Assembly (NCBI GenBank): GCA_958450325.1
Contig: OY288259.1
Coordinates: forward strand, 28,638,734-28,702,733
Source of the DNA: Agrostemma githago
Lineage: Eukaryota; Streptophyta; Magnoliopsida; Caryophyllales; Caryophyllaceae
DNA length: 64,000 bases
Direction of reading: 5' to 3'
Under the pieces are notes generated by a model that saw only the letters and a list, made by a program, of their open reading frames with translations, was not told the DNA's origin and searched no databases. Positions 45,846 to 55,744 of the stretch are shown here, piece by piece; positions within the stretch are counted from its first letter, which is position 1, and each line of letters begins with the position of its first letter. The position numbers were made by a program, and so were the translations under genes.

Positions 45846-47694
45846 ATGGGCATCAACCATTTGACCGCCATGCTGCTCGCCTGGTCCCAGTACTTCCGGG
45901 ACGAGGATAAGGTCAGGCTGACTCAAATGGGGATAGTCAATTTGTTCCCTTTTCAACGTTTAATAGTGGATTCGCACTTTCTGGATGCCTGTCTGTCGCT
46001 CTGGGATACTACTCATCACGTATTTGTGTTCCCGCGGGGAGAGATATGCCCTTTGCCCGAGGAGATTACTGCTATTGGTGGTTGGAGCTTTACTGCCCAG
46101 CCAGCTATCCCTCCGTTCTACCCGGATCCAAGGAGGCGGTTGAGGGAATTTTTGGGTCTGTCTCATGCTGAGACAAACCGAATGGTGCAGGGGGATAACG
46201 TCTCCCTATTCGACCTAGCCGATAAGTTCATGAACCCTCGAGATGTAAGGGCTACCCCTGCTCATAGGCGTAGGGCATTTGCCTTTTGCATGCTGCATTG
46301 CTACGTGTTCGAAGGGCTGATGGACCTTGACTTGTGCATGGGTCAGATCAGGCTGATCGGAGTGGTTGACCAGATGGAGACTGGTCATAGCCCTGCTTGG
46401 CTAGCCACGGGGGAAATCATTATGGGGCTGGATGCTCGACGGCTTGACCCAACTCGGCGGCTGACGGGAAGCACCCGTATTCTTCAAGTATGTACCTCGA
46501 ATTTTTTTTTTTTTTTTTTTGTATCGCGTTTCACGCGAATTTTCTGATCTTCGTAAGTCACTAGATCGAGTGGACCTGTCACTCGATCGAGTGACACTTA
46601 TGTCGTGCTACTGCCTGTTTTTACAGGCTTACTCGATCGAGTCAGATGTTGCACTCGATCGAGTGGCACTCGATCCCGGCTACTGCTTGTTTTTGACAGG
46701 CTTACTCGATCGAGTCAGATTTTGTACTCGATCGAGTGGGCTGTAGCGAGTTGCTCCGTTGCTTATGAAGTTTGTATATGCCTTTCAGATATGGTTGTCG
46801 GAACGACTGTCAATCATAGAGACTCCTCCGAGCATTTCCAGTTATCGGAGTAGTTAGATTAGCTCTAGGAGGCGGAAGATAAGCTCGAGTCACCAGATAA
46901 ACCGAGCTTACTGGGATGAAGAACTGGCATTCCACGGGGGTCCTTTGATCAGGTGGACCGTTGCTTGGTGGTTTCTTTCGAAGCTAACTGGATTGGCCAA
47001 GAGGGACCAAGCCCGATATCTGACGATCTTGTCCCTAGACTGGACGGTTCATATTTACCCGGACCGCCTCCTAAGGCAGTTCGGTTCATCTCAGCGCATC
47101 CCTGAGAAGGAAGCCATTATTAGCGTCCCGCTCCAATTGACGGACGCTATGTACGACACTTGGTTGCAACGATGGTTCACTCGTCCCACATGGACGATAC
47201 CTAGCCCTTGCCAATCCGCTTGGGTATCACGGGCTTACCAGAAGTGGACTTCTGAAGAGTCTGAGGAGGCTCGCAAGGCCTTAAAAGTTGACGAGGCCAT
47301 CGAATTGGTGCAGCGCGAGTCGGCGAAGGATAACAGAGAGCTCTTCGCCGGGGAAGACACTCCTGGAGCTAAAGTCCGGGAAGAATCGGGTCATAAGTCA
47401 CATACTAAGACTCGATCTAAAGAAGTCGGTTCTAGCAGTACTCGGGGGCAGACCGACTTAGAGCGACGACTTGGGCCAAGACTGGCGGCCCGGGACCGAC
47501 TAGGCCCGCGCGACCGGCTCCCCGAGCCCGTTAGGGCCCGACTTGGGCCTATCGAGGTGATGGAGGATTCGGGCTCACACAATCGAGCCCGAGCTAGAGA
47601 AGTTCCCGTAGTGATTAGGGAGCGTTCTCCTCCGCGTCGTCGTCAGTGGACGGCTAGGGATGCTAAAGACAAGGGGAAGGGCAAGATGCCCTGA
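45846..47694 (+). pseudogene. Antisense two-exon gene of E2, one premature stop
   Basis: Exon 1 is 45846-46487 (214 codons, same length as E1). The intron 46488-46788 (301 bp) has donor CAA|GTATGT and acceptor CCTTTCAG. Exon 2 is 46789-47694. The protein aligns with E1 without gaps through exon 1 (HVFVFPRGEICPLPEEITAI, REFLGLSHAETNRM) and the first 50 residues of exon 2. TAG at 46855-46857 stands where E1 has CAG (Gln, residue 23 of exon 2). The rest of exon 2 is open and ends in the same basic tail (RERSPPRRR, KDKGKGKM). Without readthrough the product would be about 236 residues and lack the basic tail. The stop may be recent, since the LTRs are so similar. Confidence 0.8.
46488..46788 (+). 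other. Intron of E2 antisense gene, with palindrome module
   Basis: 301 bp; begins with a long T run, then holds about two and a half copies of the LTR-type module with ACTCGATCGAGT palindromes (46560-46742). The E1 intron lacks them. Splice sites align with E1. Confidence 0.78.
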
Positions 47695-47826
47695 AGGCCG
47701 AGTCTTTTAGCTTTATTATTATTATTTAAATATTATTATTGTTTTTGTGTGATTTTTTGTATTTATATTTTTTTGAATTCCTGCACTTTGTAATTTCCGA
47801 GTTCATCGGGATTTTTTTTTTGAATT

Positions 47827-47832
47827 AATAAA
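47827..47832 (+). terminator. Candidate polyadenylation signal, E2 antisense gene
   Basis: AATAAA about 130 bp after the antisense stop codon, in a T-rich region. It is aligned with the E1 candidate. Confidence 0.45.
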
Positions 47833-47900
47833 GGAAGTTTATTATAAAACCGCTCCTGTCTTTTCTTGATTGCATTGGTTGTACCCTTTTGAGGGGTTGC

Positions 47901-47938
47901 CTACGTATCCGCGATCAGCAGAATCAAACCAAACGTAG
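47901..47938 (-). other. Conserved Tat post-pol hairpin, E2
   Basis: In minus sense: CTACG/CGTAG outer stem; TCTGC/GCGGA inner stem (one T.G pair) with loop TGATC. 38 nt. Counterpart of 36196-36233. Confidence 0.75.
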
Positions 47939-48087
47939 TTCAGGCATAGGAAATTTGCAATCTCGAATTACACCAAGACTATTGGTTCAAGATGTTTATG
48001 ACAGTAGAATAAGTAATTCTAGCTCATTGACTTGCTTTTTGTAAAAAAATGATTTTGATAAAATTTGCTAATGACATTGAGAAATGG

Positions 48088-51000
48088 CTAAGGGTAGTAA
48101 CGCTTCAGCTGGTCCAGGTTGGTTGGGTTAACAAACTCGTTCCTGTCCAGGTCCGTCAGCATCACTGCTCCCCCCGATAGGATTTTCTTCACCAGGTATG
48201 GCCCAGCCCAATTGGGTTTGAATTTTCCCCTTGGGTCAACCGGTAGTAGAGCCCGAATAGACTTAAGGACTAGATCGCCCTCCCTGATGTGTCTGGGCCT
48301 TACTCTCTTGTTGAAGGCCCGTTGGATCCTCTTCTGGTAGATTTGGATATTATTGAGGGCACGAGACCGTCGTTCGTCTAGTAAAACCAACGAGTCATAT
48401 CGTGCTCGAACCCAGTCAGCTTCGGGTACTTGACTTTCTAGCAGGATTCTGAGGGACGGTACCTCCAGCTCGACTGGTTGGACTGCCTCCATCCCGTAGG
48501 TTAAGTAATATGGTGTTGCCCCGGTTGCGGTGCGAATTGACGTTCGATATCCCCATAGGGCAAAAGGTATTTTGTCGGGCCAGTCCCGGTAATTGTCAGC
48601 CATCTTTTTGAGTATGGTGACAATTGTTTTATTAGCCGCCTCTACTGCTCCATTTGTTTGGGGACGGTAAGGCGAGGAAGTATGCCTTTGGATTTTATAT
48701 TTGGTCAGTAGGGCCGCAGTCTCGGCTTGAAAATGAGTCCCGTGATCACTGATAAATTCAGCGGGAATCCCATATCGACATATTATCTTGTTTTGAATAA
48801 ACTTGGCGACATGCTTGGCAGTGAGAATGCGATATGATTCAGCTTCGACCCATTTGGTGAAGTAGTCGATAGCTACCAAAATGAAGCAATGCCCACCGGT
48901 ACCCGAGGGGTTTATTTTCCCGATTATGTCGATACCCCACGTTGAGAACGGCCAGGGTGACGTCATGGTATAGAGTAGTGATGACGGCATATGTTGTACA
49001 TTGCCAAAGATTTGACAGTTATGACAATGTTTGACATACGACCGGCAATCGGCTTCCATGGTATTCCAGTAATAACCTAGCCTCATAATTTTCCGGACCA
49101 GCATGTGGGCATTCATATGTGGGCCGTTTTCACCGTCATGTACTTCGGCCATAACCTTTTCAGCCTTATACTTGTCAACACAAAGGAGAAGAGCCCCCTG
49201 TGCCGTCTTTTTGTACAGTTGTCCGTCGTCGGTGCGGATGAACTGGGTGGCTAGCCTCCGTAAGGCTTTCTTGGCTCGACCTTCCGTCCCGGGAGGATAT
49301 TCTCCGTTTGTTAGGTACTTTAACACGGCTTGGTACCACGGTTCGGGATCGGTTATTTCGATGTCTTCAATATCACAAATGTATGCCGGCTCAGACCGTC
49401 TTTCGACGCAAATTGGCATACTAGTCACGTGGTCGGGAATATTCAGTAAAGATGCCAATTTTGAGAGTGCATCTGCGAACTGATTTTCTTCTCGGGGTAG
49501 GTATATATATTCTACCTTTTGGAATTGTTTCTCGAGATCCCGTACTCGTGCCTGGTAGGCCACGAGATTAGCATTTCGAGTTTTCCATTTTTGAAGTGCT
49601 TGGTTAATGACCAAGGATGAGTCACCATGTACCCGGAGATTTGTAATCCCCAGATTGGCGGCGGCTTGTAGCCCGTAAATGCATGCTTCGTACTCTGCTG
49701 CATTATTAGTAACATCAAAGTCCAGTTTGATGGAGACGGGAGTATGTTCCCCTTTTGGTGAAATTAGGAGGATCCCGACTCCGAACCCTCGAAAATTAGA
49801 TGCACCATCGAAGTATAAATCCCAAGTTTCAGTATCAGTATGGAAAATATCTTCGTCTGGGAAGGACCAAGTGTCGGTGTGTCCTTCTTCGGTTATCGGG
49901 CTATCGGCGAGAAATTCAGCTACTACTCGACCTTTAATAGCCTTTAATGGTACAAACTTTAAGTCGAACTCTGCCAACATTAGAGTCCATCTAGAGATTC
50001 GGCCGTTGAGAACGGGCTTTTCGAAGATGTATTTGATCGGGTCCATCTTGGATAGCACATGGACCTCGTAACTGAGCATATAATGTCGGAGTTTCTTGGT
50101 GGCCCAGACTAGAGCCAAACACGTCTTTTCGAGCATGGTATATTTGCACTCATACTCTAAAAACTTTTTGCTGATGTAGTAAATGGCTCTTTCTTCGGAG
50201 TCAACTGTCTGAGCCAGCATAGCCCCCATGGCTGTCTCGGTCGTCGTTAGGTATAACGACAGAGGCAAACCGGGTTGAGGTGGCATTAAGACTGGCGGTG
50301 CAGACAGAATTTCCTTGATCTTGTCGAAAGCGGTTTGGCACTTGTCATCCCATAGTACCCGTTCTCCCACTTTCAGTTTCTTGAAAATTGGTTCACACAC
50401 CATGGTTAATTTGGAAATGAACCGACTGATGTACTGGACTCTCCCGAGGAATCCCCTTATTTCTTTTTCGGTTTTAGGAGGTTGCATCTCGGTAATGGCT
50501 TTGATTTTAGCTGGATCGACTTCGATACCTCGTTGGCTAACGATATGACCCAGTAATTTGCCTGATGTTACCCCGAAACTGCACTTTTGAGGGTTTAACC
50601 TCATGTTGTATCTGCGCAATCGGGTGAAGAATTTTCTTAGGGCGGTGATGTGACCGTCCCGTTCTTTGGATTTGACGATCATGTCGTCTACGTAAACTTC
50701 TACCTCTTTATGCATCATGTCGTGTAGTAAAGTGGTAGCAGTTCTTTGATATGTGGCCCCGGCATTAATGAGACCGAAAGGCATGACGGTATAGCAGTAA
50801 GTACCCCAAGGCGTGGTGAAGGTAGTCTTACTCGTGTCTTCTTCCGCCATCTTGATTTGATTATACCCGGCATACCCGTCCATGAATGATAGAAGGGCAT
50901 GATCGGTCGTGTTATCCACCAGTATGTCGATGTGTGGTAACGGAAAATCATCTTTCGGACTCGCCTTGTTAAGATCCCGAAAATCTACACATACCCGCAC

Positions 51001-54000
51001 CTTACCGTCCTTTTTAGGAACCGGCACGATGTTTGCCACCCAGTCCGGATACTCGGACACTTGTATGAAGCCGGCTTTGAATTGTTTGTCGACTTCTTCT
51101 TTTACCTCGAGAGACCACTCGGGCCTCATCCGACGAAGCTTCTGTTTGACCGGTTTGCACCCGTCTTTGATTGGTATGTGGTGCTCGGCTATTTTCCGGT
51201 CTATCCCCGACATGTCCTTGTAGGACCATGCGAAGACATCTTTGAACTCTCGGAGGAGGTTTATGAACTGTTGTTTCTCCTCGGGATCTAAGGATAACCC
51301 TATCTTAAGTGTCTGAGGCTCTAAGGTTGTTCCCACATTTATGGACTCGGTTTCTTCGATTACCGGGTTCCGGGACTCCCTTTGCTCTAGTTGCTCGATC
51401 AAATGCGGAGGTAAAGGTACCTGTTCGTCTGATTTCTCAATGTCATAGGATAAAACATTTTTAAAAGCAGAATTTGAAAGAGACAAGTCGTAAGCAGAAC
51501 GGTTGTTATTATTGATTGAAAATTTGGAGAACAACTCAAAGAGAGCAGCCATCTGATCATTGGTCAGTGGCGGGATAGGTAGGGCACTCGGGACAGACCC
51601 CGAAGTGCCAGCAGCAGGAATAATAAAAAGGAGAGGGGTTACAGGAGTGACTCTAGCACCGACTTCCCTAGACTCGACCTCAGACTCTGACTCAGACTCC
51701 GACTCAGACTCGGACTCAGACTCAGGCATGTCTCCCTCTCCGGTGACCAGCTTGTAGATCCTTCCCTGGCTGTCAGTCCACTTGACAGTCTTCCTCCAGG
51801 CTCTGTTACCCGTCTCGGAACCAACATCCGAGATCAGCTTGGTCGGGTCAAACCTGTTGCTGCGGAGAATCAGGTTGACCAGGTCTTCCTTTGGAGTTGG
51901 GGCTATGGTATCTTCCCCAAATAGTAGCCCTAGTGCGGGCTCAGCATCTTCAGCTCCATTGGACTGGATGAGGGCGAACACATCATCCGGAATGTAGTTG
52001 CAGTCCCGGGCCAAGTGGGTCCCGAGCTGCATAGCATTGGGTTGGTATAGACCAACCTGAACAGCCCCAAACACCGGTGTGACGAAGTAGTCAGCCAACC
52101 GTGGGCTATAAGGGCTCAAGTAGATACCCTTAAGGATGTTGCAGGCCTTTTCAATCCCTGCTCGGACAACATTGTCGGGGGTGATGTCATAACCGAGACC
52201 AAAGTGAGATTCTTCGTCTTTGAGAACCTCGATGATCTTCCCAGCTGGAAGATCGGGTCGAGAAGTAGCCCCCGGAAAGTATCCTAGGTTTTGGAGCATC
52301 ATGTCGATACTCGTAGTGAAGTAAGGCCTAAAGAGGTACTCTTCCTCGATCATTCCCACAAAATCGAACCCCCAGAGGTCCGTGCGTCCCGTGGCGTTAC
52401 AGCTAGCCACAGTCATTGGCGTTGCCTCTAAAGTGATGACATCGTTAAGCAGAGGCATCTTGATCTTTCGGTGGAGGGTGGAGGACACCGCCTTGACCGC
52501 GTGGATCCAAGGCCTACCCAGGAGCAAGTTGAACGATGAGGTGACATCGATCACCTGAAACTCGAGCTCCTTCTCTATCGGGCCAGTGATGATGGTCAGT
52601 TTCACGGCCTCAGCTACCGACTTTGGGCTCCCATCGAAGGCTTGGATGGTCTGAGCAGTCGGAACATAGTCAGCCTCGGTAATGCCAAGGGCTTTTGCGG
52701 TCCTTAGAGGAAGGACGTTCACAGCGGACCCGTCATCAACTAGGGTCATGGGAAGGTATTTTCCTCGGCAGACCACCGTGATGTAGAGGGCCAGGTTATG
52801 GGCGGCCCCGAATGGTGGCAGGTCGGCCTCGGAGAAAGTGATTACCGGTCCTTCTTCCTTAGCTTTGCCCTTCAGGTGGGGCAAGATCGTGGCTACCATC
52901 TCAGCGGGGGTAACCAAAGAGTCGACCTTAATTTGATCGAGAGCCTTTGTGAGTGCTTCCCGATGTTCTTGAGAGCTAACCAGGAGTTGCCATATAGTGA
53001 GGTCAACTCGGGTCTTCTTCAATTGTTTCACAAGAGCCGTTTCAGCAGTTGGCTCTTCAGAGGCGACTTCCGTAATGACGGTTGTCGGGATAGGGGTGTC
53101 CCTAGAGCTAGTGGCTTGAAAAGGACGACCAAGGTGGTTACTGGTTAAGACTCGAGATTTAGTCTTTCGAATCTCCTCGGCGGTGATGGGGACAGCTTCC
53201 CCCTTGGCGAGGTAGACATCTTCCTCGTCGTCGAACCAAATCCCGTTCACTTGCGGGATAAGTGGAGAGATAAGGTGAGAGCAATCGATCACCTCCCTGG
53301 TAAAGATGGCGTGGGAGCTGAAAGGATTTTCCTTATTACTGGGCTTATCTCCGGGCAGCGGGATTTTACCGCTTTCGATCAGGTCCTGAATCAAGTGCTT
53401 CAGCTTCCAGCACTTCTCGATGTCATGCCCATTGCCTCGATGGTATTGGCAATAGGCTTGGGCATTGTAGTTCTTGGAGCGTCGCTCGACCGGAACTTCA
53501 GGAGTTGGGCCTATCGGTTGGATTAGGCCTTTTGAGGACAGCCTTTGTAAGGCATAAGTATAGGTCGTACCTATATCAGTGAAAACCCGAGGTGGAGTGT
53601 TTCTCTTGGACGGGGCATCTAGTAGATTAACCGCGTCGAAAATACTGCGGGTTGCAGCTTGAGGCTTGGTTGTGGAGGAAGAAGCCCCTTGGTAACCCTT
53701 AGCAGCGGCCTTGGTGAGGCCTTCCAGTCTCAAGTCATCTTCGATCCTCATACCCATTTCAGTGAGGGTGGTGAAGTTGGGTATGACAGCATATCGGAGG
53801 TGAACCCGGTAGGATGGTAGGAGGTTCTTAACAAAGGCCTCCACTAAAGTCTTTTCACTGGGCTTATCGACCAGTTTCACGCTCTCGGCCCTCCATCGTT
53901 GAAGGTATTTGGTAAAACCTTCTTTCGGCTCTTGGGCCATAACCTCCAGAGATCTCATTGTGGTTTGGATCTCGGTGTTGTCAGCGTAGTTCCGAGCGAA

Positions 54001-54495
54001 CTCGGTGGCCACATCATCCCATGTAGGGTATTTCTTCGGGTCTAGCCTGTAGTACCAGGCCCGAGGGTGCTTTTCAAGAGACGCAGCAAAGAGGTTCTTG
54101 AACATAGTGGAGTCCACCCCTTTGATGGCCATGAACTCCTTGAAGGCCCGTACATGTAGTAACGGGTCTTCGGTCCCTTCGAACATAGGCAAACCGGTGA
54201 GGTTCAGGTTTGCAGGCAGCCTGTCACTTAGCGGGTTATACTCCCGACTGTTTTCCCGGTGAATGTTGTTATTCCCAGTTAAATGCACTTGTTCTTCCAG
54301 TCGGCGGACCGAGCTAACCAGTTCAGCTAAAGGTCCGGTAGTCCCGGTAGTAGGAGTCCTGTGCTCCACTGAAGCCAATCGAGTGACGATAGCGACTTGC
54401 CCAGCCCTCATTTCATTCAGTTGGGCATCGATGTCGGCCTGCTTCTCGATCATGGAATCAACGGAGGCTTTCAGTTCAGCTAAGGCAGTTTCCAT
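48088..54495 (-). CDS. Tat gag-pol polyprotein, intact, 2135 residues
   Basis: A single uninterrupted frame. N-terminal coiled coil (residues about 1-75); Gag capsid-like region (about 95-260); CHHC knuckle CQYHRGNGHDIEKC (349-362); aspartic protease with DDGSAVN (587-593), a variant of the usual D-T/S-G; a Ser-Glu repeat linker (about 923-945); reverse transcriptase with VCVDFRDLNKASP and YVDDMIV (Y1268); RNase H; second, archaeal-type RNase H with YFDGASNFRGFGVG (about 1562); integrase with an HHCC-like zinc region (about 1788-1827) and DDE residues near 1855 (WGIDIIG), 1917 (SDHGTHF) and 1951 (NGAVEAAN), about 34 residues between the last two. No chromodomain. Gag and Pol are fused without frameshift or stop, unlike Ogre, which has a separate ORF1 and an intron. 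Probably made as one precursor and cut by its protease. Confidence 0.95.
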   Translation of the reverse strand: METALAELKASVDSMIEKQADIDAQLNEMRAGQVAIVTRLASVEHRTPTTGTTGPLAELVSSVRRLEEQVHLTGNNNIHRENSREYNPLSDRLPANLNLTGLPMFEGTEDPLLHVRAFKEFMAIKGVDSTMFKNLFAASLEKHPRAWYYRLDPKKYPTWDDVATEFARNYADNTEIQTTMRSLEVMAQEPKEGFTKYLQRWRAESVKLVDKPSEKTLVEAFVKNLLPSYRVHLRYAVIPNFTTLTEMGMRIEDDLRLEGLTKAAAKGYQGASSSTTKPQAATRSIFDAVNLLDAPSKRNTPPRVFTDIGTTYTYALQRLSSKGLIQPIGPTPEVPVERRSKNYNAQAYCQYHRGNGHDIEKCWKLKHLIQDLIESGKIPLPGDKPSNKENPFSSHAIFTREVIDCSHLISPLIPQVNGIWFDDEEDVYLAKGEAVPITAEEIRKTKSRVLTSNHLGRPFQATSSRDTPIPTTVITEVASEEPTAETALVKQLKKTRVDLTIWQLLVSSQEHREALTKALDQIKVDSLVTPAEMVATILPHLKGKAKEEGPVITFSEADLPPFGAAHNLALYITVVCRGKYLPMTLVDDGSAVNVLPLRTAKALGITEADYVPTAQTIQAFDGSPKSVAEAVKLTIITGPIEKELEFQVIDVTSSFNLLLGRPWIHAVKAVSSTLHRKIKMPLLNDVITLEATPMTVASCNATGRTDLWGFDFVGMIEEEYLFRPYFTTSIDMMLQNLGYFPGATSRPDLPAGKIIEVLKDEESHFGLGYDITPDNVVRAGIEKACNILKGIYLSPYSPRLADYFVTPVFGAVQVGLYQPNAMQLGTHLARDCNYIPDDVFALIQSNGAEDAEPALGLLFGEDTIAPTPKEDLVNLILRSNRFDPTKLISDVGSETGNRAWRKTVKWTDSQGRIYKLVTGEGDMPESESESESESESESEVESREVGARVTPVTPLLFIIPAAGTSGSVPSALPIPPLTNDQMAALFELFSKFSINNNNRSAYDLSLSNSAFKNVLSYDIEKSDEQVPLPPHLIEQLEQRESRNPVIEETESINVGTTLEPQTLKIGLSLDPEEKQQFINLLREFKDVFAWSYKDMSGIDRKIAEHHIPIKDGCKPVKQKLRRMRPEWSLEVKEEVDKQFKAGFIQVSEYPDWVANIVPVPKKDGKVRVCVDFRDLNKASPKDDFPLPHIDILVDNTTDHALLSFMDGYAGYNQIKMAEEDTSKTTFTTPWGTYCYTVMPFGLINAGATYQRTATTLLHDMMHKEVEVYVDDMIVKSKERDGHITALRKFFTRLRRYNMRLNPQKCSFGVTSGKLLGHIVSQRGIEVDPAKIKAITEMQPPKTEKEIRGFLGRVQYISRFISKLTMVCEPIFKKLKVGERVLWDDKCQTAFDKIKEILSAPPVLMPPQPGLPLSLYLTTTETAMGAMLAQTVDSEERAIYYISKKFLEYECKYTMLEKTCLALVWATKKLRHYMLSYEVHVLSKMDPIKYIFEKPVLNGRISRWTLMLAEFDLKFVPLKAIKGRVVAEFLADSPITEEGHTDTWSFPDEDIFHTDTETWDLYFDGASNFRGFGVGILLISPKGEHTPVSIKLDFDVTNNAAEYEACIYGLQAAANLGITNLRVHGDSSLVINQALQKWKTRNANLVAYQARVRDLEKQFQKVEYIYLPREENQFADALSKLASLLNIPDHVTSMPICVERRSEPAYICDIEDIEITDPEPWYQAVLKYLTNGEYPPGTEGRAKKALRRLATQFIRTDDGQLYKKTAQGALLLCVDKYKAEKVMAEVHDGENGPHMNAHMLVRKIMRLGYYWNTMEADCRSYVKHCHNCQIFGNVQHMPSSLLYTMTSPWPFSTWGIDIIGKINPSGTGGHCFILVAIDYFTKWVEAESYRILTAKHVAKFIQNKIICRYGIPAEFISDHGTHFQAETAALLTKYKIQRHTSSPYRPQTNGAVEAANKTIVTILKKMADNYRDWPDKIPFALWGYRTSIRTATGATPYYLTYGMEAVQPVELEVPSLRILLESQVPEADWVRARYDSLVLLDERRSRALNNIQIYQKRIQRAFNKRVRPRHIREGDLVLKSIRALLPVDPRGKFKPNWAGPYLVKKILSGGAVMLTDLDRNEFVNPTNLDQLKRYYP

Positions 54496-55723
54496 CCTGC
54501 GAGTGTGTCTGGTTGATGGTGGCCTGTCTGTAAGAACACCACGTAATCAGAAACCGAACCCAGTCTTGGAATCAAAGGAAACAGCACATCCCGAGCGACC
54601 CAAAAAGAAAGGACTGAGTGGAAAAGACTCGAGAAAGACATCTAGACGGATGACTCGTGGGTGGTATGACTTCCTTAGGATTTCGGCTTTGTGGGCCTAG
54701 TCCCGTTCGAAGGAAGGTCCACGTGAGATTACTCCCCAGACTTTTGACTCGAGTGTATGGACGGACCTTCCTTTGTAGGGGTATGCCCTACGCGGGTTGG
54801 TCGTGCCTTGACAGATAAGGCGGACTTGGGAAAGGGGGGAAACTCGTGATATAAGATCGACGGAGTTTCGACGCTATAAACCCTCTACGTACTATGCAAA
54901 GACCCGACACACGGATAGACGGTAGGTCCTATAATAAGGAAGGTTTATTTTAGGAAAGTTGAAAGTTGAGGTTTGAATGCAAAATGAACGAATTTCCGAG
55001 GGTGTTGAAAACCGAAAACGGAATTTCGAAAACCGAGATTAGAATTTTGAAAAGGAAAATTCCGAAAATCAAGGTGGTGGGGGTAGAAATTCGAGAATTA
55101 AAACGGACAGCATGCCGACAATAGAAAAGGATACTTTGAGTCAAATCGTTTGATCCTAAATTTCGGCGGCATTCCGAGTTTTGAAAGTGGGATATTTTGA
55201 AAAGGTGAGTCCCGAAATGGGCAGCATTTCGGGTTTTTCAAAATTGGGCGTTTTAGAATGACGGGTCCCGAAATGGACAGTATTTCGGGTTTTTCGAAAG
55301 GTGGGTATTTTTGGAAAGATGCAAATTTGAAATGACGGTTTTTAAAAAAATGACACGGAAACCAAGTAGCACGTAGTCAAACAAGCATTATAACGACGCT
55401 TATGTATGCTTTACGCTAAGTCTCGGTCGGTCAAAATAGGGTCTATACCAACAACGATGGCTTTCTCATGTGATGGACGGACTCCCTAAGCCGAGTTGGT
55501 CTTAGGACATGCCGCAAAACCGACACGAGTTCCACCATCGATGTTTTTAGCGCACCCATGTAGGAATGCACCGCGGTATAGTGGGACGTCGGTCACAAGT
55601 AACCGGCCCGGGCAAAAATGGGTTATGCATGAATCATTAGACTAACGCGCGCACACTAATCTACGAACGATTTCTCTTCGAGTCTCACCCTAGGAACCCC
55701 GATGACATGTGGAACATCAGGTA
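54496..55723 (-). other. 5' leader of E2
   Basis: 1.2 kb untranslated. Two perfect or near-perfect hairpins with arms CCCGAAAT/ATTTCGGG lie exactly 56 bp apart (55211-55233, 55267-55289), in a tandemly duplicated unit. Otherwise similar to other Tat leaders. Confidence 0.75.
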
Positions 55724-55741
55724 TCCCCAGCGGAGTCGCCA
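55724..55741 (-). other. Primer-binding site of E2, tRNA-Arg
   Basis: The minus strand reads TGGCGACTCCGCTGGGGA, three bases from the LTR. Confidence 0.9.
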
Positions 55742-55744
55742 AAT

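Noticed and set aside
48119..54700. Many plus-strand ORFs opposite E2 gag-pol
   Set aside because: Shadows of the long minus-strand coding frame; codon pattern follows the opposite strand.
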